Positions 46,373 through 58,555 of a stretch of DNA of 64,000 nucleotides are shown here, one piece after another. The notes beneath the pieces are model-generated. The model was not told the DNA's origin. It saw only the letters and a program-made list of their open reading frames with translations, and did not search any database. The DNA is taken from the NCBI GenBank assembly GCA_033220425.1, contig CM065653.1, positions 3,224,001 to 3,288,000 of the forward strand, given 5' to 3'. Position numbers and translations under genes: made by a program. Each line of letters begins with the position of its first letter. The first letter of the stretch is position 1. This stretch comes from Lepraria neglecta. Its lineage: Eukaryota; Ascomycota; Lecanoromycetes; Lecanorales; Stereocaulaceae.

Positions 46373-48369
46373 TCACCTACAGAGCCAACAATTCAGATGG
46401 TTACAACTAGTGCATTGTAGAGTAAAGTGGGCAGTGTTGTAATCATTGCAATTGCAGCAATACCAAACGTCACCTTTCCCACCTCCATCCTCGGCCCAGC
46501 CCCACTTTTGAAGCGATTTAGCTCGATCTGGTGCCGTTTTACCCCCAATTGTGTCCGCTGCGGGCTCGATAACACGAGCTTTGGAGATGATGTCAAAAGC
46601 TTTGTCCCTGGGCTCTGTTATGACCGTGCGCTCTGATTGAAGGCCATCGGCTTGCCGGTTTTTGGCGAAAGGGGTGTGGTGTGCTATAATTTCTGGCTTG
46701 ACCTTGAATGCCCCGATCTCTTCTGCGTTGGCTTCTTCCGCGCGCGCATTCTCAGTCTTGACCTCCCCTGTCAAGTCTCGCCGCGAACATTCGCACTTTC
46801 TCAAGTTGTCTGACAGGATAAAGGCAACAAACGTGACGGCAGGATCTTTCGGTAGTAAATCCCAGGCCGCCACTGGCAAAGACAACAGCATGAGTATTGA
46901 ATGACTCTTGTATATGCCCTGCACTTCTGCATACTTTACTATTGCAGGAACCTCCTTCAGCCATTCCGCCCAGTTATCAGTTTCTAGCCATTGATCGTCT
47001 TCCAAAGCTAACGAGATGAGGACCTTTGGAGGACACTGGTTTGCAGGGTCAGGCGACAGCCTTCCTAGAGAGTACTGATTGCACTCAGGAACGATCTCTT
47101 CAGCGTCCCCTATCGATGACATCGTGATGTCAACGCATTGGCTACTATGGGCAGGATCATCCTCAATCCCGGTTGGCAACTCGGCCAGCGGAAGGAGTGG
47201 TAAGGGTTTGAGCTCAATGCTCCGCTTCTTTCCCTCATCCGAAAGACGAATGTATATGGGTGTTTTCCTTCGTTCAGGAGGTTCTCTCTTACCGCACTGC
47301 CCACTCATTTCGTACCTAGGCTTCCAGCATTTTATTCTTGAGAGAACCTTGCTGTGAAGCATGGCAGCGGATAGAGAAGGTCGCTCACAACTCCAATAGT
47401 CCAACTCGTCAATGAGGGTCCTACTAAGAGAATGCTCTCCAACAGCAGGAGCCCACGTCTCAAAGCCACATGCAGCGATGACTTCAGTAACACCGTTGCC
47501 GGACGCCGTCGCAGAGCTTGCCGCGGCGCAGCAGTCGAGGAGGATCAGAACGTCTGATTCGCAGTGTTCGAGGAGAGCTTGGAGCATATACCAAGGCACG
47601 GTGGGGGAGGTGGGTGCGTCGGTACTAAATCCCCACTTTCAGCATCATTTCTTCAGGCTCTTATAATTGACTTTAATCACAAGGATTTAAGGGACTTGAG
47701 GGCGTGGTCTGCCACCAGCTAGGCGAACAAAAATATTGTGTTGCACTTGTGATATGTGGGTAAGCGACCGCACTATTCGTGCAAAGACAAATATTATGGG
47801 GTAATTTGCAATAGTCAAGCGAAACTGTACATGCCATTGCTGCGGTTCAAAAAGGCCAAGATCATTAGCTCGAGAAGCGTTCGTACATCGAGATGATTCA
47901 AAACCACCTTACCATGACCATATACACCGCCGATCATCATCCATGTGGCCATGTCCTCCATAGTAGACGATGAGTAAATTATCTATACTTTCGTAGTCGT
48001 TCAGGAATTTTGTAATCTGTCTCCTTGATAGTTTGATAGACTCATGGCTGGGAATCGACCACGTCTCGGTGTTGTAACGGTATGAGTCCCGAAAGACATT
48101 CTGCAGTTCAGAAAGCTCCTTGATGACACCTATATCCTGGTCAGAGCGAAGCGGCACGGCGAATCGGCTTTTGAGCCTGTTGTACCTAGATTGTCATCTT
48201 CCCAGCTGAGCAGGAGGACATGGACTTCCTTGTAGCGCGACCTCCCATCTTTTGGGAACGCAGCGAATACAGCGGCAGTCAGGTCTTTTCCAAAGGCTTG
48301 TAAGTCTTTTACATGGTGGTCAGCCAAAGAGATATCGTGGGTTCGCGCTTGGAGTTGGGGTTGATCCAT
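46373..48369 (-). CDS. caspase-fold protein C with C-terminal Cys-rich finger
   Basis: Exons complement of 48186-48369, 47913-48129 and 46373-47624 give 550 residues. Start MDQPQLQARTHDISLADHHV. Dyad His121 (LIVYYGGHGHMDDDRR) and Cys165/166 (LILLDCCAAASSATA), then GVTEVIAACGFETWAP and GEHSLSRTLIDEL. The second domain is PKVLISLALEDDQ, WAEWLKEVPAIVKYA, VTFVAFILS. A Glu/Lys-rich linker leads to a finger of about 30 residues, WYCCNCNDYNTAHFTLQC and CNHLNCWLC, a RanBP2-like or treble-clef-like zinc site. The first intron matches gene A in place and phase; the second is 288 nt against 71 in A and 81 in B. It is the most intact full-length member with its own start. Confidence 0.82.
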
Positions 48370-48877
48370 AATACTAGAGCATTGAGTAGTGAAGATTGAA
48401 ACAGACCTAGATCCCTAGCGATTTTCTGGGAGGATCTGGTTGATAAAGGGGCGGCTTAGGCTTGACGAGGCTGTCAGTATGATGGTCTGGATGCCTGATT
48501 GCGCCACTCCCACACTTGGGCTTCCATGTCAACTTACGGACAGCATAAACGTCTTACGAGCAGCCGGCCATACCCTGTGCGTCAGAGCCATCTGCAACTT
48601 CTGTACCATGAGCATGACCGCTTTTTGGTGCTTATGGAGGAATTGCGTGATGTTCTCCTGAGCCAAGAAATCTGATAAGATAGTAAAAAACACGGACGCT
48701 AGCAGCCCTACGAAGAAACAGCCAATTCACTGATTGCGATAAAGAGATTTGATCATGAGTTTCACCAATTTGGCATCTGACTCTCTCAATATCCCTATTC
48801 CCAGTATTTTAGCAGCATTATAGAACGACACATGAGGATCTCACGGTAATGATCGTTTTGGAAGGACAGCATCAAGC
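48370..48877. other. intergenic, divergent promoter region
   Basis: Lies between the starts of caspase-like gene C and the amino-acid transporter and so probably holds both promoters. No motif stands out. Confidence 0.45.
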
Positions 48878-50666
48878 ATGCCTGCGTACCACGCCATCAA
48901 CAGTGACGCCGAGCGCAACGATGGGCGACCATCCAGCGCCAACTCCTCCCAGCGAGGCTCGCGGTATGTCGAAGCATCTGACTGAGTCGGTATGGAAAAA
49001 TAGGGACTGACAGACGCTAGACCACGCTCCGCTCGAGGGAGGAAAGAGGTGGGCATGATCGGTCAAGCCAGCTGGCTCAGCAGCGTCATCAATCTCGTCA
49101 ATACAAGTATGGAGCATGCAAGATTGACAGAAGACAGCGGCTGACTTTACGAACAGTCGTTGGCGCAGGCGTGCTAGCTATGCCCCTTGCTCTCTCAAGA
49201 ATGGGCATACTCCTCGGTGTCATCGTCATCCTCTGGGCCGGTGTCACCGCAGGCTTTGGCCTCTACCTTCAGACAAGATGCGCCAGATACCTAGACCGAG
49301 GTGCTTCTTCCTTCTTCTCCCTGTCGCAGATTACATACCCGAATGCTGCCGTAATATTCGATGCCGCTATTGCTATAAAGTGCTTTGGAGTTGGGGTTAG
49401 CTACTTGATCATCATTGGAGACCTGATGCCTGGCGTTGTCAGAGGATTCAGTGAAGACGCTGGGGTTCTTGGGTTTCTTGTTGATAGACGATTTTGGGTT
49501 ACTGGATTTATGTGAGTCCTCGAACCTTTCATCGTTGTCCTAAATAAAGAGGAGTTGACTGACCATTTCCTGCCAGGCTTATTGTTATACCCCTATCATT
49601 CCTGCGGCGTCTGGACTCGCTCAAATACACGAGCGTTGTTGCATTGATATCTATTGGATACCTAGTAATACTTGTATTTGCGCATTTTGTCAAAGGGGAT
49701 ACTATGCAGGAGCGGGGCCCCATACGGTACGCGAAGCCAGAAGGCGTAGTCGCTGTCTTGAGCAGCCTCCCAGTCATTGTCTTCGCATACACTTGCCATC
49801 AGAACGTAAGACTTCCGATTTCTCTGCGTGTCCATGCACTGACAATGTTTGCTAGATGTTCTCTATTCTCAACGAGATCGGGAACGATTCACACTTTAGA
49901 ACCACAGGCGTTGTCGTTGCCAGCATAGGTGCTGCCGGGTTCCTTTACATCCTTGTGGCCATTACCGGCTACATGTCTTTTGGGAACACCGTTGGGGGCA
50001 ATGTGGTCGCTATGTGTACGCTTCCTTCTCCAGCAACTCATAAAAATAGCTAACAGGCCGGCAGATGCGCCATCAATATCCTCAACAATCGGCAAAGCCG
50101 CCATCGTCATCCTCGTCATGTTCTCATACCCTCTCCAGGTCCATCCATGCAGAGCCTCGATCGACGCTGTACTAAAATGGCGGCCTCAAATCCGGAAGGA
50201 TTCAGCAAACGACTCACCGAACAGATCGAACCCTTTACTTCATTCCCAAAAGACTTTCATAAAGCCTAGAGCCGATACGATGGGTGACACGCGCTTCGCA
50301 GCCATTACCACGGGAATCATCGTCATCAGCTACATCTGCGCAATGACCATCTCTTCACTCGAGAAGGTCCTTGCCTACGTGGGTAGTACGGGCAGTACCA
50401 GTATCAGCTTCATCCTGCCAGGACTGTTCTACTACAAGATCTCGGCACCGGATTCACCACATCACCAGAAGTTGATGAAGGAAGATGATGACGAGGAAGA
50501 ATCGGATAGCGAGGACGAAGGGCTACTTGGAGGTGGGGGGCTGAAGGCTGGTCCATGGAGGAGGAAGATACTACGCAGACTGAGTCTTGCGTTGGCGGTG
50601 TACGGGATTATCGTTATGATCACATGTTTGATTACAAACACTTTGTTTGTGGTAGCGCCGCATTGA
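48878..50666 (+). CDS. vacuolar amino-acid transporter, AVT5/AVT6 type
   Basis: Six exons (48878-48963, 49021-49106, 49157-49511, 49577-49805, 49856-50015, 50065-50666) give 505 residues with every junction in frame. The first helix GQASWLSSVINLVNTIVGAG and VLAMPLALSRMGILLG is the signature of the AAAP/SLC38-like family; about ten more helices follow, with a polar, acidic loop (DDDEEESDSEDEG) before the last two. Yeast Avt5/Avt6 export acidic and other amino acids from the vacuole, which is the likely role and location. A short Ser/Gly/Arg-rich cytosolic N terminus precedes the membrane part. The gene looks intact. Confidence 0.87.
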
Positions 50667-50979
50667 TGAGATCGAATGCGGGGGTCAAGCGGCGTTTGAA
50701 TACCCCGTGCGGAGTCTTTCTGCATATAGACTTGTTGGAAGCTTATACAAATTGCCAATTGATATGTTCATGAATAGGAATGAACCTCTCGACCGTGAAT
50801 GAAGCCGATCAGAGATCTCCGTGCATCTATTGGATCATCCCTAGTGTTACAGGCTTCGGCAAAGGGACTTCCCACACCAAAGCACTTTCCATTTTCCCAT
50901 GTAAATGCAGCGATATGCTCACCCGGACGCCATTCTATGCCTTTCTTAGTCCTTTACCCGAACCACCTTGTCCCCAGCG
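50667..50979. other. intergenic, convergent 3' ends
   Basis: Short space between the transporter stop and the bS16m stop. Nothing recognised. Confidence 0.5.
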
Positions 50980-51596
50980 TCATCGTCCTTCCAACGCAGC
51001 TACCGCCTCCTCACTCTGCGCCGCCCCCCTCTGTGCCATCTCCGTCTGTTGCATCTTCTGCACGTTGTATCTCGGTTCCAATAACCCTATCTGTCGCCCA
51101 TATGTCAGCCCATACCCCATCTCGGATCTCCTCATGATTCCCTCCTCCTTCATCATCTTCCACCAGCTCTCCCAAGGGTCACAATTGCCTCAAGCCTTTC
51201 ATCATCCAGCTCCGCCTCCCGCTGATGGTTACCGTATGCACTCACCATACTCAACAACCTCCAAGCTGGCTCACTCGGCTGCGCGCCCACACCCAGCCAA
51301 TATTTCGCTCTCGATGTATCCAACTTGATATCCTTAAACGGCTTTCCTTCTCCAAAAGGCGCGGGCTTAGGGACGGGATCGTAGGTTCCGAGGACTTCGA
51401 GGGGTTTGGAGTTGCGGGCGGATCTGTCGAGAAGCGTGAGACTGTCAGCAGGTGGGTTTGGACGGGAAGAGTTGAGCGGGAGGGGAGTTTGGGGGAGGGA
51501 GATTGTGGGGGCGTAGTACCGAGCTTGCGCGACGACGATATTGTAGAATGGTTTATTGCGTTTGCCGAAGCGGGCGAGGCGGATTTTGAGGACCAT
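50980..51596 (-). CDS. mrps16: mitochondrial ribosomal protein bS16m
   Basis: Three exons, complement of 51520-51596, 51246-51423 and 50980-51090, give 121 residues. The N terminus [20 protein letters not shown] and [22 protein letters not shown] across the first splice are diagnostic of S16, a small-subunit ribosomal protein. The second exon continues [26 protein letters not shown], and the third adds [20 protein letters not shown]. Without the last two splices the frame would run into a longer artificial tail, so the spliced model is preferred. The start is the ATG directly before VLKIRL; a GTG three codons upstream is not used. Location mitochondrial matrix by homology. Confidence 0.9.
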
Positions 51597-52322
51597 TGCC
51601 TGCACGCATCGATATTGGAGAGGAGAGCTGTTGTGCCAGAGCTTCGATCAAAGGTTTTGATAGGGCTGAAAATTGAGTTCTCCTTGGCTATCGGGCAATT
51701 AGACCTGGGAAATTGGAGTGTTTCAAGCCATGTTATGCGATCCTTGCCTAGGCGAGCCCTACAAGCCTGTCAAAGCAGACATGATCGATCTGGCGAAGCA
51801 CGCTTCGATCATAAACACGATGCTCACAACATATCCGAATTGCGCTTTGAAGTAGCCGCAATGGCTATCAGATTCTGAGATGGCTGTGGAGATCCCTAGT
51901 CTAGCATATAACAGTGGCGCGCCTACAAGGACCCATGTCAACAATGGCGGAGCCTGCATAGTCAGTCACATCAGACATGCGAATCCTCAAAATCATTTGG
52001 CGGAGGAAGACCATGGGAAATATGATGACTATTGCAGGCAGATCTCAATGGCCAACTCCATCGATAAACTTACTGTCGGGCATGATACTCGATCTATATA
52101 ATCGAGTAAAGCATTCCTGCTCCTTTCCTTGACATATCTCATCTGTGAAACACGGAAAGATTGCATGATGCACTGGCGTCTCCTCATCGTACTGATAGCA
52201 AATTTGGCCTACTGCAGCATTGCCCAAGCCAGAAGATAATTGAATAGGGTACGAAGGAACCTTTATCAGTACTGATTTAAGGGGATCATAGTGCCCGGTA
52301 GTCTGTCACCAAACACTATCTC
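51597..52322. other. intergenic, nothing recognised
   Basis: Promoter side of bS16m and of the membrane gene to the right. No repeat or gene seen. Confidence 0.45.
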
Positions 52323-53368
52323 ATGGCAATCTACCTCCTGAGCCCTCGTTGCGCTCGCATTGAATTCGATGGCCTAGCCCTCGGGCCTTATATTCGGAAC
52401 TGCTTCACAACTAAACGGCTTTTTTACCTTCGCCATGCGGAATTCTCCAATACTTTGCGCGTACGACGCGATCGACTTCTCTTGTTGTGCCTACTTTGGC
52501 ACACAGTCTCTCTAAGATCACCATACGCTGCAAAGAGACATATCGCCAGATCACGCTTCCGAAATGATCCTAAAGACCAAGAAAGCAGCCTTTACAAACT
52601 CCAACACGATTTTATATTTCAAGCGGCCACCTTTATGCTAGGAGCAGTCCCGCAGATTGTGAAGCTCTACGCCATTGCGGGGTTTGATGTGGACCTAAAT
52701 CTCGGGGTCCGTGTATTCTGGGTTCTTCGTGATTCTTCAGACTCTAGTTCTTTTCCCTAAAGATGCATCAATCCAGCAAGATACACCTTCCGCTGCCGCA
52801 CAAGACCGTTTAGATCGTCCGCCAGACCATGATGGAACATGGTTGGAAGGTATCTCAGGAGCTATCGTCCTCGTTGCTAGTTATTGGTTCGCGTACTACT
52901 TTGTGGCCACTGCTATTTACCGGATGACTAACGAATTTGGTCAGCCCATATGGCCGCAAGTCATCGCCCTGGTCATACTTGCCATCTTCACCCTTTTGAA
53001 GACATTTTCGCCCAGAAAACCCGAAACATCGCTCATGGAAAGCTTGGCGATTATACCAGTCGGCTTGAGTTGCTGTCTTCCTACTAGACTATATTAGGTC
53101 CCTTAATCTCGGCCATTAAACACAACTCAGGTCAGAATAGAATTTTGGCTATGCATTGCTGGCACAGCCGTCATGGCGCTGGGACATCTAAGCCTCGCCG
53201 TGTATTGGTAAAAAGCCCTCTCCATCATGGAAATGTCGAAGACGGCCACAGTTTTTGGAGCTTGGTTCATACTCCTGCATCTACTAGCAGCATTATCCTA
53301 CTATGCGTCCATGTACGGCCCGACTGGGACGTTCAAACCGTCATGGGCGAATCAACTTGGGTGATGTC
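52323..53368 (+). CDS. uncharacterised multi-pass membrane protein, gene model uncertain
   Basis: Three coding-like pieces follow each other. The first (52323-52700) ends QHDFIFQAATFMLGAVPQIV and KLYAIAG. The second (about 52705-53050) reads SVYSGFFVILQTLVLFPKDA, then GISGAIVLVASYWFAYYFVA, IWPQVIALVILAIFTLLKTF. The third (53130-53368) reads RIEFWLCIAGTAVMALGHLS, then ATVFGAWFILLHLLAALSYY and ends at a stop. Together they give about six membrane segments. The first and second pieces are offset by one base near 52705; the second and third can be joined by an intron ending at ...CTCAG 53131; a TAA interrupts the third unless a short intron is used. Family not recognised; possibly decayed. Confidence 0.45.
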
Positions 53369-54175
53369 GCGGCTATCAATTCAAGCCATCGAGGACACTC
53401 CAGCACCGAAGGCAAACATTGAAGAAGAGGAGGAAAACAAAGGATTGTCCACTTGAAAGAATAGATAGTGGCGGACGCGCTGAGAGGCGGAAAGGAGGCA
53501 TGGACGGAGCAGTAGGAAGTCAGGCTAAACTTCATGAATGGCCGCGACTGCTTTCAGGAACTTGACCGCGGTGATCTCGGGCTGACCATGGTAAGGTCAA
53601 CACAGCTGCAGACGAATGCAGAGTCCGAATCTGAGAAGACCACTGTTGACAACCTGTTAGATTATCTGACCCGCTTCCCAGTGTTGACCTCTTCACCGCA
53701 CAATTATCACTGACTAGTGATATCTGGACCGCAAATGGCACAGAGAGAATATGGGAAACTCATCGACTTTGGTGGTTCAGTGGCCGAGGCTAGTACCCAC
53801 TCGTGACTCGAATCAGAGTATTGGGGCACTTTGCAGGATACAGAAGAGATAATTCCGACGCCAAATACCCCTCGTGTATGATCGACAGGATCCTACGGTC
53901 TATCTATTTGGGTAAATAAACCGAAGGCGTGGCTTGGTGGGTAGAAGTACGCATATGTGAGATATATCGAAGAAGTAGAAGACTGAGGATGTTGTTTATA
54001 GGGACGCACCTGTATCAATGCTCTCTACTAGGAATTTATCTTCGCTTCACTACTGCCCAGTCAAAGCAGGGGTGCATAAACGCCCATTGCGGATACGATC
54101 GAAAACAATGCCTTCTATCCTCAAATTAACGATAAAAGTGCTCCTCCACTACGCAAATCAATCTCGCCTAACTTA
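53369..54175. other. intergenic, nothing recognised
   Basis: Between the membrane gene and the 3' end of the NLR-like gene. No gene called. Confidence 0.45.
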
Positions 54176-57100
54176 TCATGCCAGTTGCGGTACTCGCACC
54201 TGCTTTGTCTCAACTCCTATCCCTCCCTTCTCCACACAAGACACTTCTCTCGACCATGGGGCAATGGAAGGGGCCTTCAAGCTCTCCAGATACTGCAAAG
54301 ACGTTGCACTAGCCGTTCCATTCGGTGCAGTCGTTCCATATGACCGGGTAATTTCGTTCGTCACCGCTGCTCCTGCCAGCTCACTCGCCTGTCCCAACCC
54401 CCTTTCCACCTCGCCATCTTCCTCCCAAATCTCCGGCCTATGAAACGGCGACGCCCTCAACGTCATTGAGGCCATCTTCACCTCCTCCTCCGCCTCCCCC
54501 ACGATCTCCGAGCCGTTCACCCGGACACTCTTATTCTTCCTCAGATAGTTCTCAATATCAGCCTTCCCTCCATCCTGCGCCATCTGAAACCCCGTCAGCC
54601 CAAGCACGTTCTTAACCTGCACATCGGCCCCCATATTGACAAGTTCGATCACAGCTTGCAGCCTACCGAACTCAATGGCAAAGAAGAAAAGTGACTGCTT
54701 CATCGTCTGCTTTGAATCCGGGATAGTGGCGCCGTCTTCGATGAGCAGGAGGCTGCACTCGATATGTCGGTTTGAGTAGGAAATTAGGAGGGCACTAGTT
54801 CCCCATTTGTCCTTTGCATTAACAACGATCTCATCAGTCAGTCTGTCATTGAGCAAGAGCTTCATGATCTCGAGGTCTCCGTTTAGTGCGGCCATGTGGA
54901 GGGGCGTGCGGAAGTAGTCGTTTGTGGCATCTACTGACATTCCGACCCTCAAGAGCATGCTAACGATCTCAGGATGGTTGGCGAGCACAGCGCAGTGGAG
55001 CGCTGTGTTGCTGGTGTCTGGGTCTAGGAAGGAGATCTCGTTACGTCGAGTTGACAAGGCTTTGGTGACGAGATCTTTCTTCCCAAGCAACGCCAGAGAC
55101 CAGATCGGAAGCTCTCCTGCATTCGGGTACTGTCCTGACAGCTCTTGCTCTGTACTTTCGTAGGGGCTTTTGCGTTCAAGAACTTTCAATATGCTTGTTT
55201 GGCCATTTTGCCATGCTACAGTCCATGGCGTACGGCCGGAGCTGTCTTTAAGCCAGAATGTGGCGCCGTTGTCTAGGAGGATTTGTGCGGTTGTAAATCG
55301 GCCGTTTCGGGCTGCGTCATGTAGTGGCGTCACTCCTCTCTTGTCTCTAGCGTTTGGATCGAGACCTTTGTCTAGTAATAGATAGACAATCTCGTCGTGA
55401 CCGCTCACGGCTGCGCCGTGGAGGAGGTCGCGGTCTTTGTCGTCTAGGCAGTGAACATCGACGTTGTGCATCAGCATTGTCTCCATTGTCGAAATGTGAC
55501 CTTCGTTTATTGCCCGCAAGATCGCGGTACCGCCGCCCTCTTGGTCCTTGATAGAAGGGTCGGCTCCTTGATTAAGTAATTGGTCGACAATGTCGTTCTG
55601 GCCCTTGGTGGCTGCAAGTATCAACGCGGTTCTGCCGAACAGATTCTGGCAATTTAAGTCGAGGCTTTTGTCTTTCCTGTCTAGAACACACTTGGCGATT
55701 TCAGTGTGCTCTGTTTGTATTGCGTGGAAGAGAGCTGTGTTGCCATTCATGTCTTTGAAATTGATTTCGAGGCGCTCATGGTCCAGTAAAGCGTTGACGA
55801 TTTCGTAATATCCTTCTTGCGCGGCGAGTATCAGAGGTGATATTCCAGATTTCCTGAGATGTGGCGCGTTGACGTCTGTGTTCGGTCCTGCCAGCAAGAC
55901 CTTAAGTGCCTCGACGTGATGGGCGCCCACAGCCTCGAAGATTGCGGAGCCTCCTCTGTTGCTATACGCGTTAACGTCGGCCTCACGATGTAGGAGGGTG
56001 GCCACAGTAGCAGCATGTCCCCTCCTGCAAGCGTACATTAAGGGAGTCTGTGCGTAATTAGGATCCTTCGACTCGACATCAAGACCTTGGTCTAGCAGGC
56101 TGGAGATAGCGTTTGTGAGGCCAAACCATGCGCAGACATGGAGGCCGTTGGCACCTTTCCGGACGTCCCAGTCTGCAGTGGCGTCAGACTTGAGATACCA
56201 GGTTGCCTGTATTGATGCGGCGATTTTCTTCGAATCACTCACGTATTGCATGACCGCGGCTTGAACAGCTGGATCTGAGCTTGCTTCGGCTGCGTGGGTA
56301 CCCCAGTAATCGTATGCATATTCGAGAAAGGGGTAGTCTACCTTTCTCATCTGGAAGTCTTTATCTTCCCATTCATTCTCACAGGGTTCAGAAAGCGGTT
56401 TGAGACTCAGGTAGTGTAGAGCCGTTTTGGCGATCTCCGCCGATGCATTCGGGAACCATCTCTCCCGATTCTCATCGAAGTACTGCTGCGCTGTTTGGTG
56501 ATTCAGTCTTACAGCTTCATTGCCATTCTTGCCATTGTTGTCAATGGTTACCAGTCCAGCTGTCACAGCAATTATAGTCGCTTTGTCGTATCTAGCGGCC
56601 GGATCGAAGTCAGGCTTCTTGAGGTCCACGGCAAGAGCATCTTGAAGCTCTGCAAGACTGAGAGGCCTTTTCGTGCAAACAACCCAGGACAGAATCCTGG
56701 TCCCGAGACTGGATGCATGGCCAAATGGATCGCCGATTCCGGCCGCTTGGATTCGTTTCATATGCTGTTCATAGAGCTGAGAGTAGCCTTCTGGAGGGCT
56801 TTTGAGTATGGCAAGGATCTCCGCTTCACTCAATCCCAGGTTAGTGAGCGAACTCAGATATAATCCGGCCAGCACATATGTGTTATCCGCATTGGCGACC
56901 ACTGACGTTAGGATTTCGTCTTTGAGGCTTGGCTGATTTCTCATGAGCCTACCAAGGGACGTTGTGCCGAATGTAGAGACATGATTGTCACCGGGAGCCG
57001 AGGCTCCAAGTTTCAACTCTGCTTCTAGTGCTGCCTGTACATAAAGCCTGATGGCGGCTTCTGATGGCTCCACGTCCACTAGGACTTCCGGCGGCTCGGT

Positions 57101-58555
57101 AAGCTCGTGATCGCTATCTTTACCGTGAGCCCCTTTGATTCTGCAGCTCTGACAGATATAGAAATCACCACCGTTACAGGTCAGGCATTGGAAATAGACC
57201 TCGAGAGGGTGTTTCTTGCATATGTTGCATTGGATTTGGATGGTGTTACGCGGCCCATCTTCGGGGCGCTGAGAAGTTATCATGACACTCGACTTATCCT
57301 TTGGAAGCCTATGGAGCAAATCGAGTAACCTGGGAGCGATGGCTGACGAGGCCTCGTCTAAAGCATCAACGACGATTACAACCCTGTCGTCACATACATT
57401 AGCCAAGGTTTCCACTGTATTCGAGTTCTCTAAATGGCACTTTACCGTTCGTAACATTGTATCTCGGCACAAAGAGCGTCAAAAAATGTATTCTCATCAG
57501 GACGACCTTCGTTTTCTGCTCCTTGATAGAGTCTCTTCGCCTCTGGTGATCTGAACTCAGCTCCTTCCCGCTGGATCAGTTGCTTCAATAGACTCGCAAT
57601 CAGATTGTCGAGTGACTGGCGGCCTCGTTCCTTGTGGTTGATGTACATGCAAAGAATGGGGATGTCATGCTTTGCGAAGGCTTCTGTGAGATGTCTGACT
57701 ACAGTAGCGCATAGTATGGTCTGCATGAGGCTAATGTTAGAAACGCTTCGAGTATAAGGCTCTGTAGCAATCTTTACAATTGAAACAGATGTATACCTTT
57801 CCAGCTCCAGGCTTGCCTTGACAGTGCAAAATCCAAGGACGGCCAGCTTTCCACAATTCGAATTCTTCAGAGGCCAATAGGCTTGGGTTAGACAAGTTTG
57901 CTTGCACTCCGATGAGTAGACCAGACTGCCGTTCCCGGAACCGGAGTGGTGAGAGCCAGGCGACAATATCCTTTCTCCTTTTCTCTAGAGCCTTTCTCTT
58001 CTTCTCCAAATTAATTCGCTCTCTATCTCTGGCAGCATCATCTACTTTGTCATCAATGACCCTCACACGCTCATTTGTGTCTATGATGACATCAGGAATT
58101 AGAATCGAATCTACCGCTGCTGTCCAGTCATTGAACTCATCGATCATCTCTTGGAATTTCTTTCTCTCGTGGTACCAGAGCAATCTTCGAGATTGGGCCC
58201 TACAGCCAGATTTGGATACGAGTTTTGCTTCCATCTTTTCCATGTCGGTTTGCAGTTGTTGCAAGGCCCCAGGGTTTCGGCCAGTAGGATCAGGCGTGAC
58301 GTTTTCGTCATCTTGTATTGGTTTAGATGACTTCAGCACCGCCAGAAAGCCTTGGTACATGGGATCATCTGGATGCTTGAGTGCCTTGGTTTCTTGCGTT
58401 TTTAGCCGATTCAGCTTTTCATCCAATCTTTCGAAGACTCCTTTGAGTTGTCTTTGCTCGGCCTTGGATTTGTACACGGCGTGACCATACCTGTAAATGT
58501 TATGAAGCACATGCGCCACCGATGCCGCCGAAGCTGTGGCGCTCAACGGGTCCAT
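54176..58555 (-). CDS. NLR-like protein: STAND N-terminal domain, NACHT, zinc finger, ankyrin repeats
   Basis: Three exons, complement of 57797-58555, 57446-57720 and 54176-57383, give 1413 residues. Residues 1-240 (MDPLSATASAASVAHVLHNI, helical, with a coiled coil) resemble the N-terminal domain common in fungal STAND proteins. The P-loop GKPGAGK-T spans the first splice (about 247-254); the second splice restores RVVIVVDALDEA (Walker B, about 345) followed by SVMITSQRP. Then comes a ZZ-like zinc finger (CNICKKHPLEVYFQCLTC, YICQSCRIKGAH, about 385-430), a winged-helix-like region and about eighteen ankyrin-type units (for example GVTPLHDAARNGRFTTAQIL) to about 1290. Fungal NLRs act as sensors in allorecognition and defence, usually oligomerising to trigger an effector; no cognate effector gene is adjacent. 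It looks intact. Confidence 0.9.

Noticed and set aside
51427-51519. Unspliced bS16m frame with an extra 31-residue insert
   Set aside because: The insert is a 96-nt intron; splicing rejoins VVAQAR with [12 protein letters not shown], the known S16 sequence.
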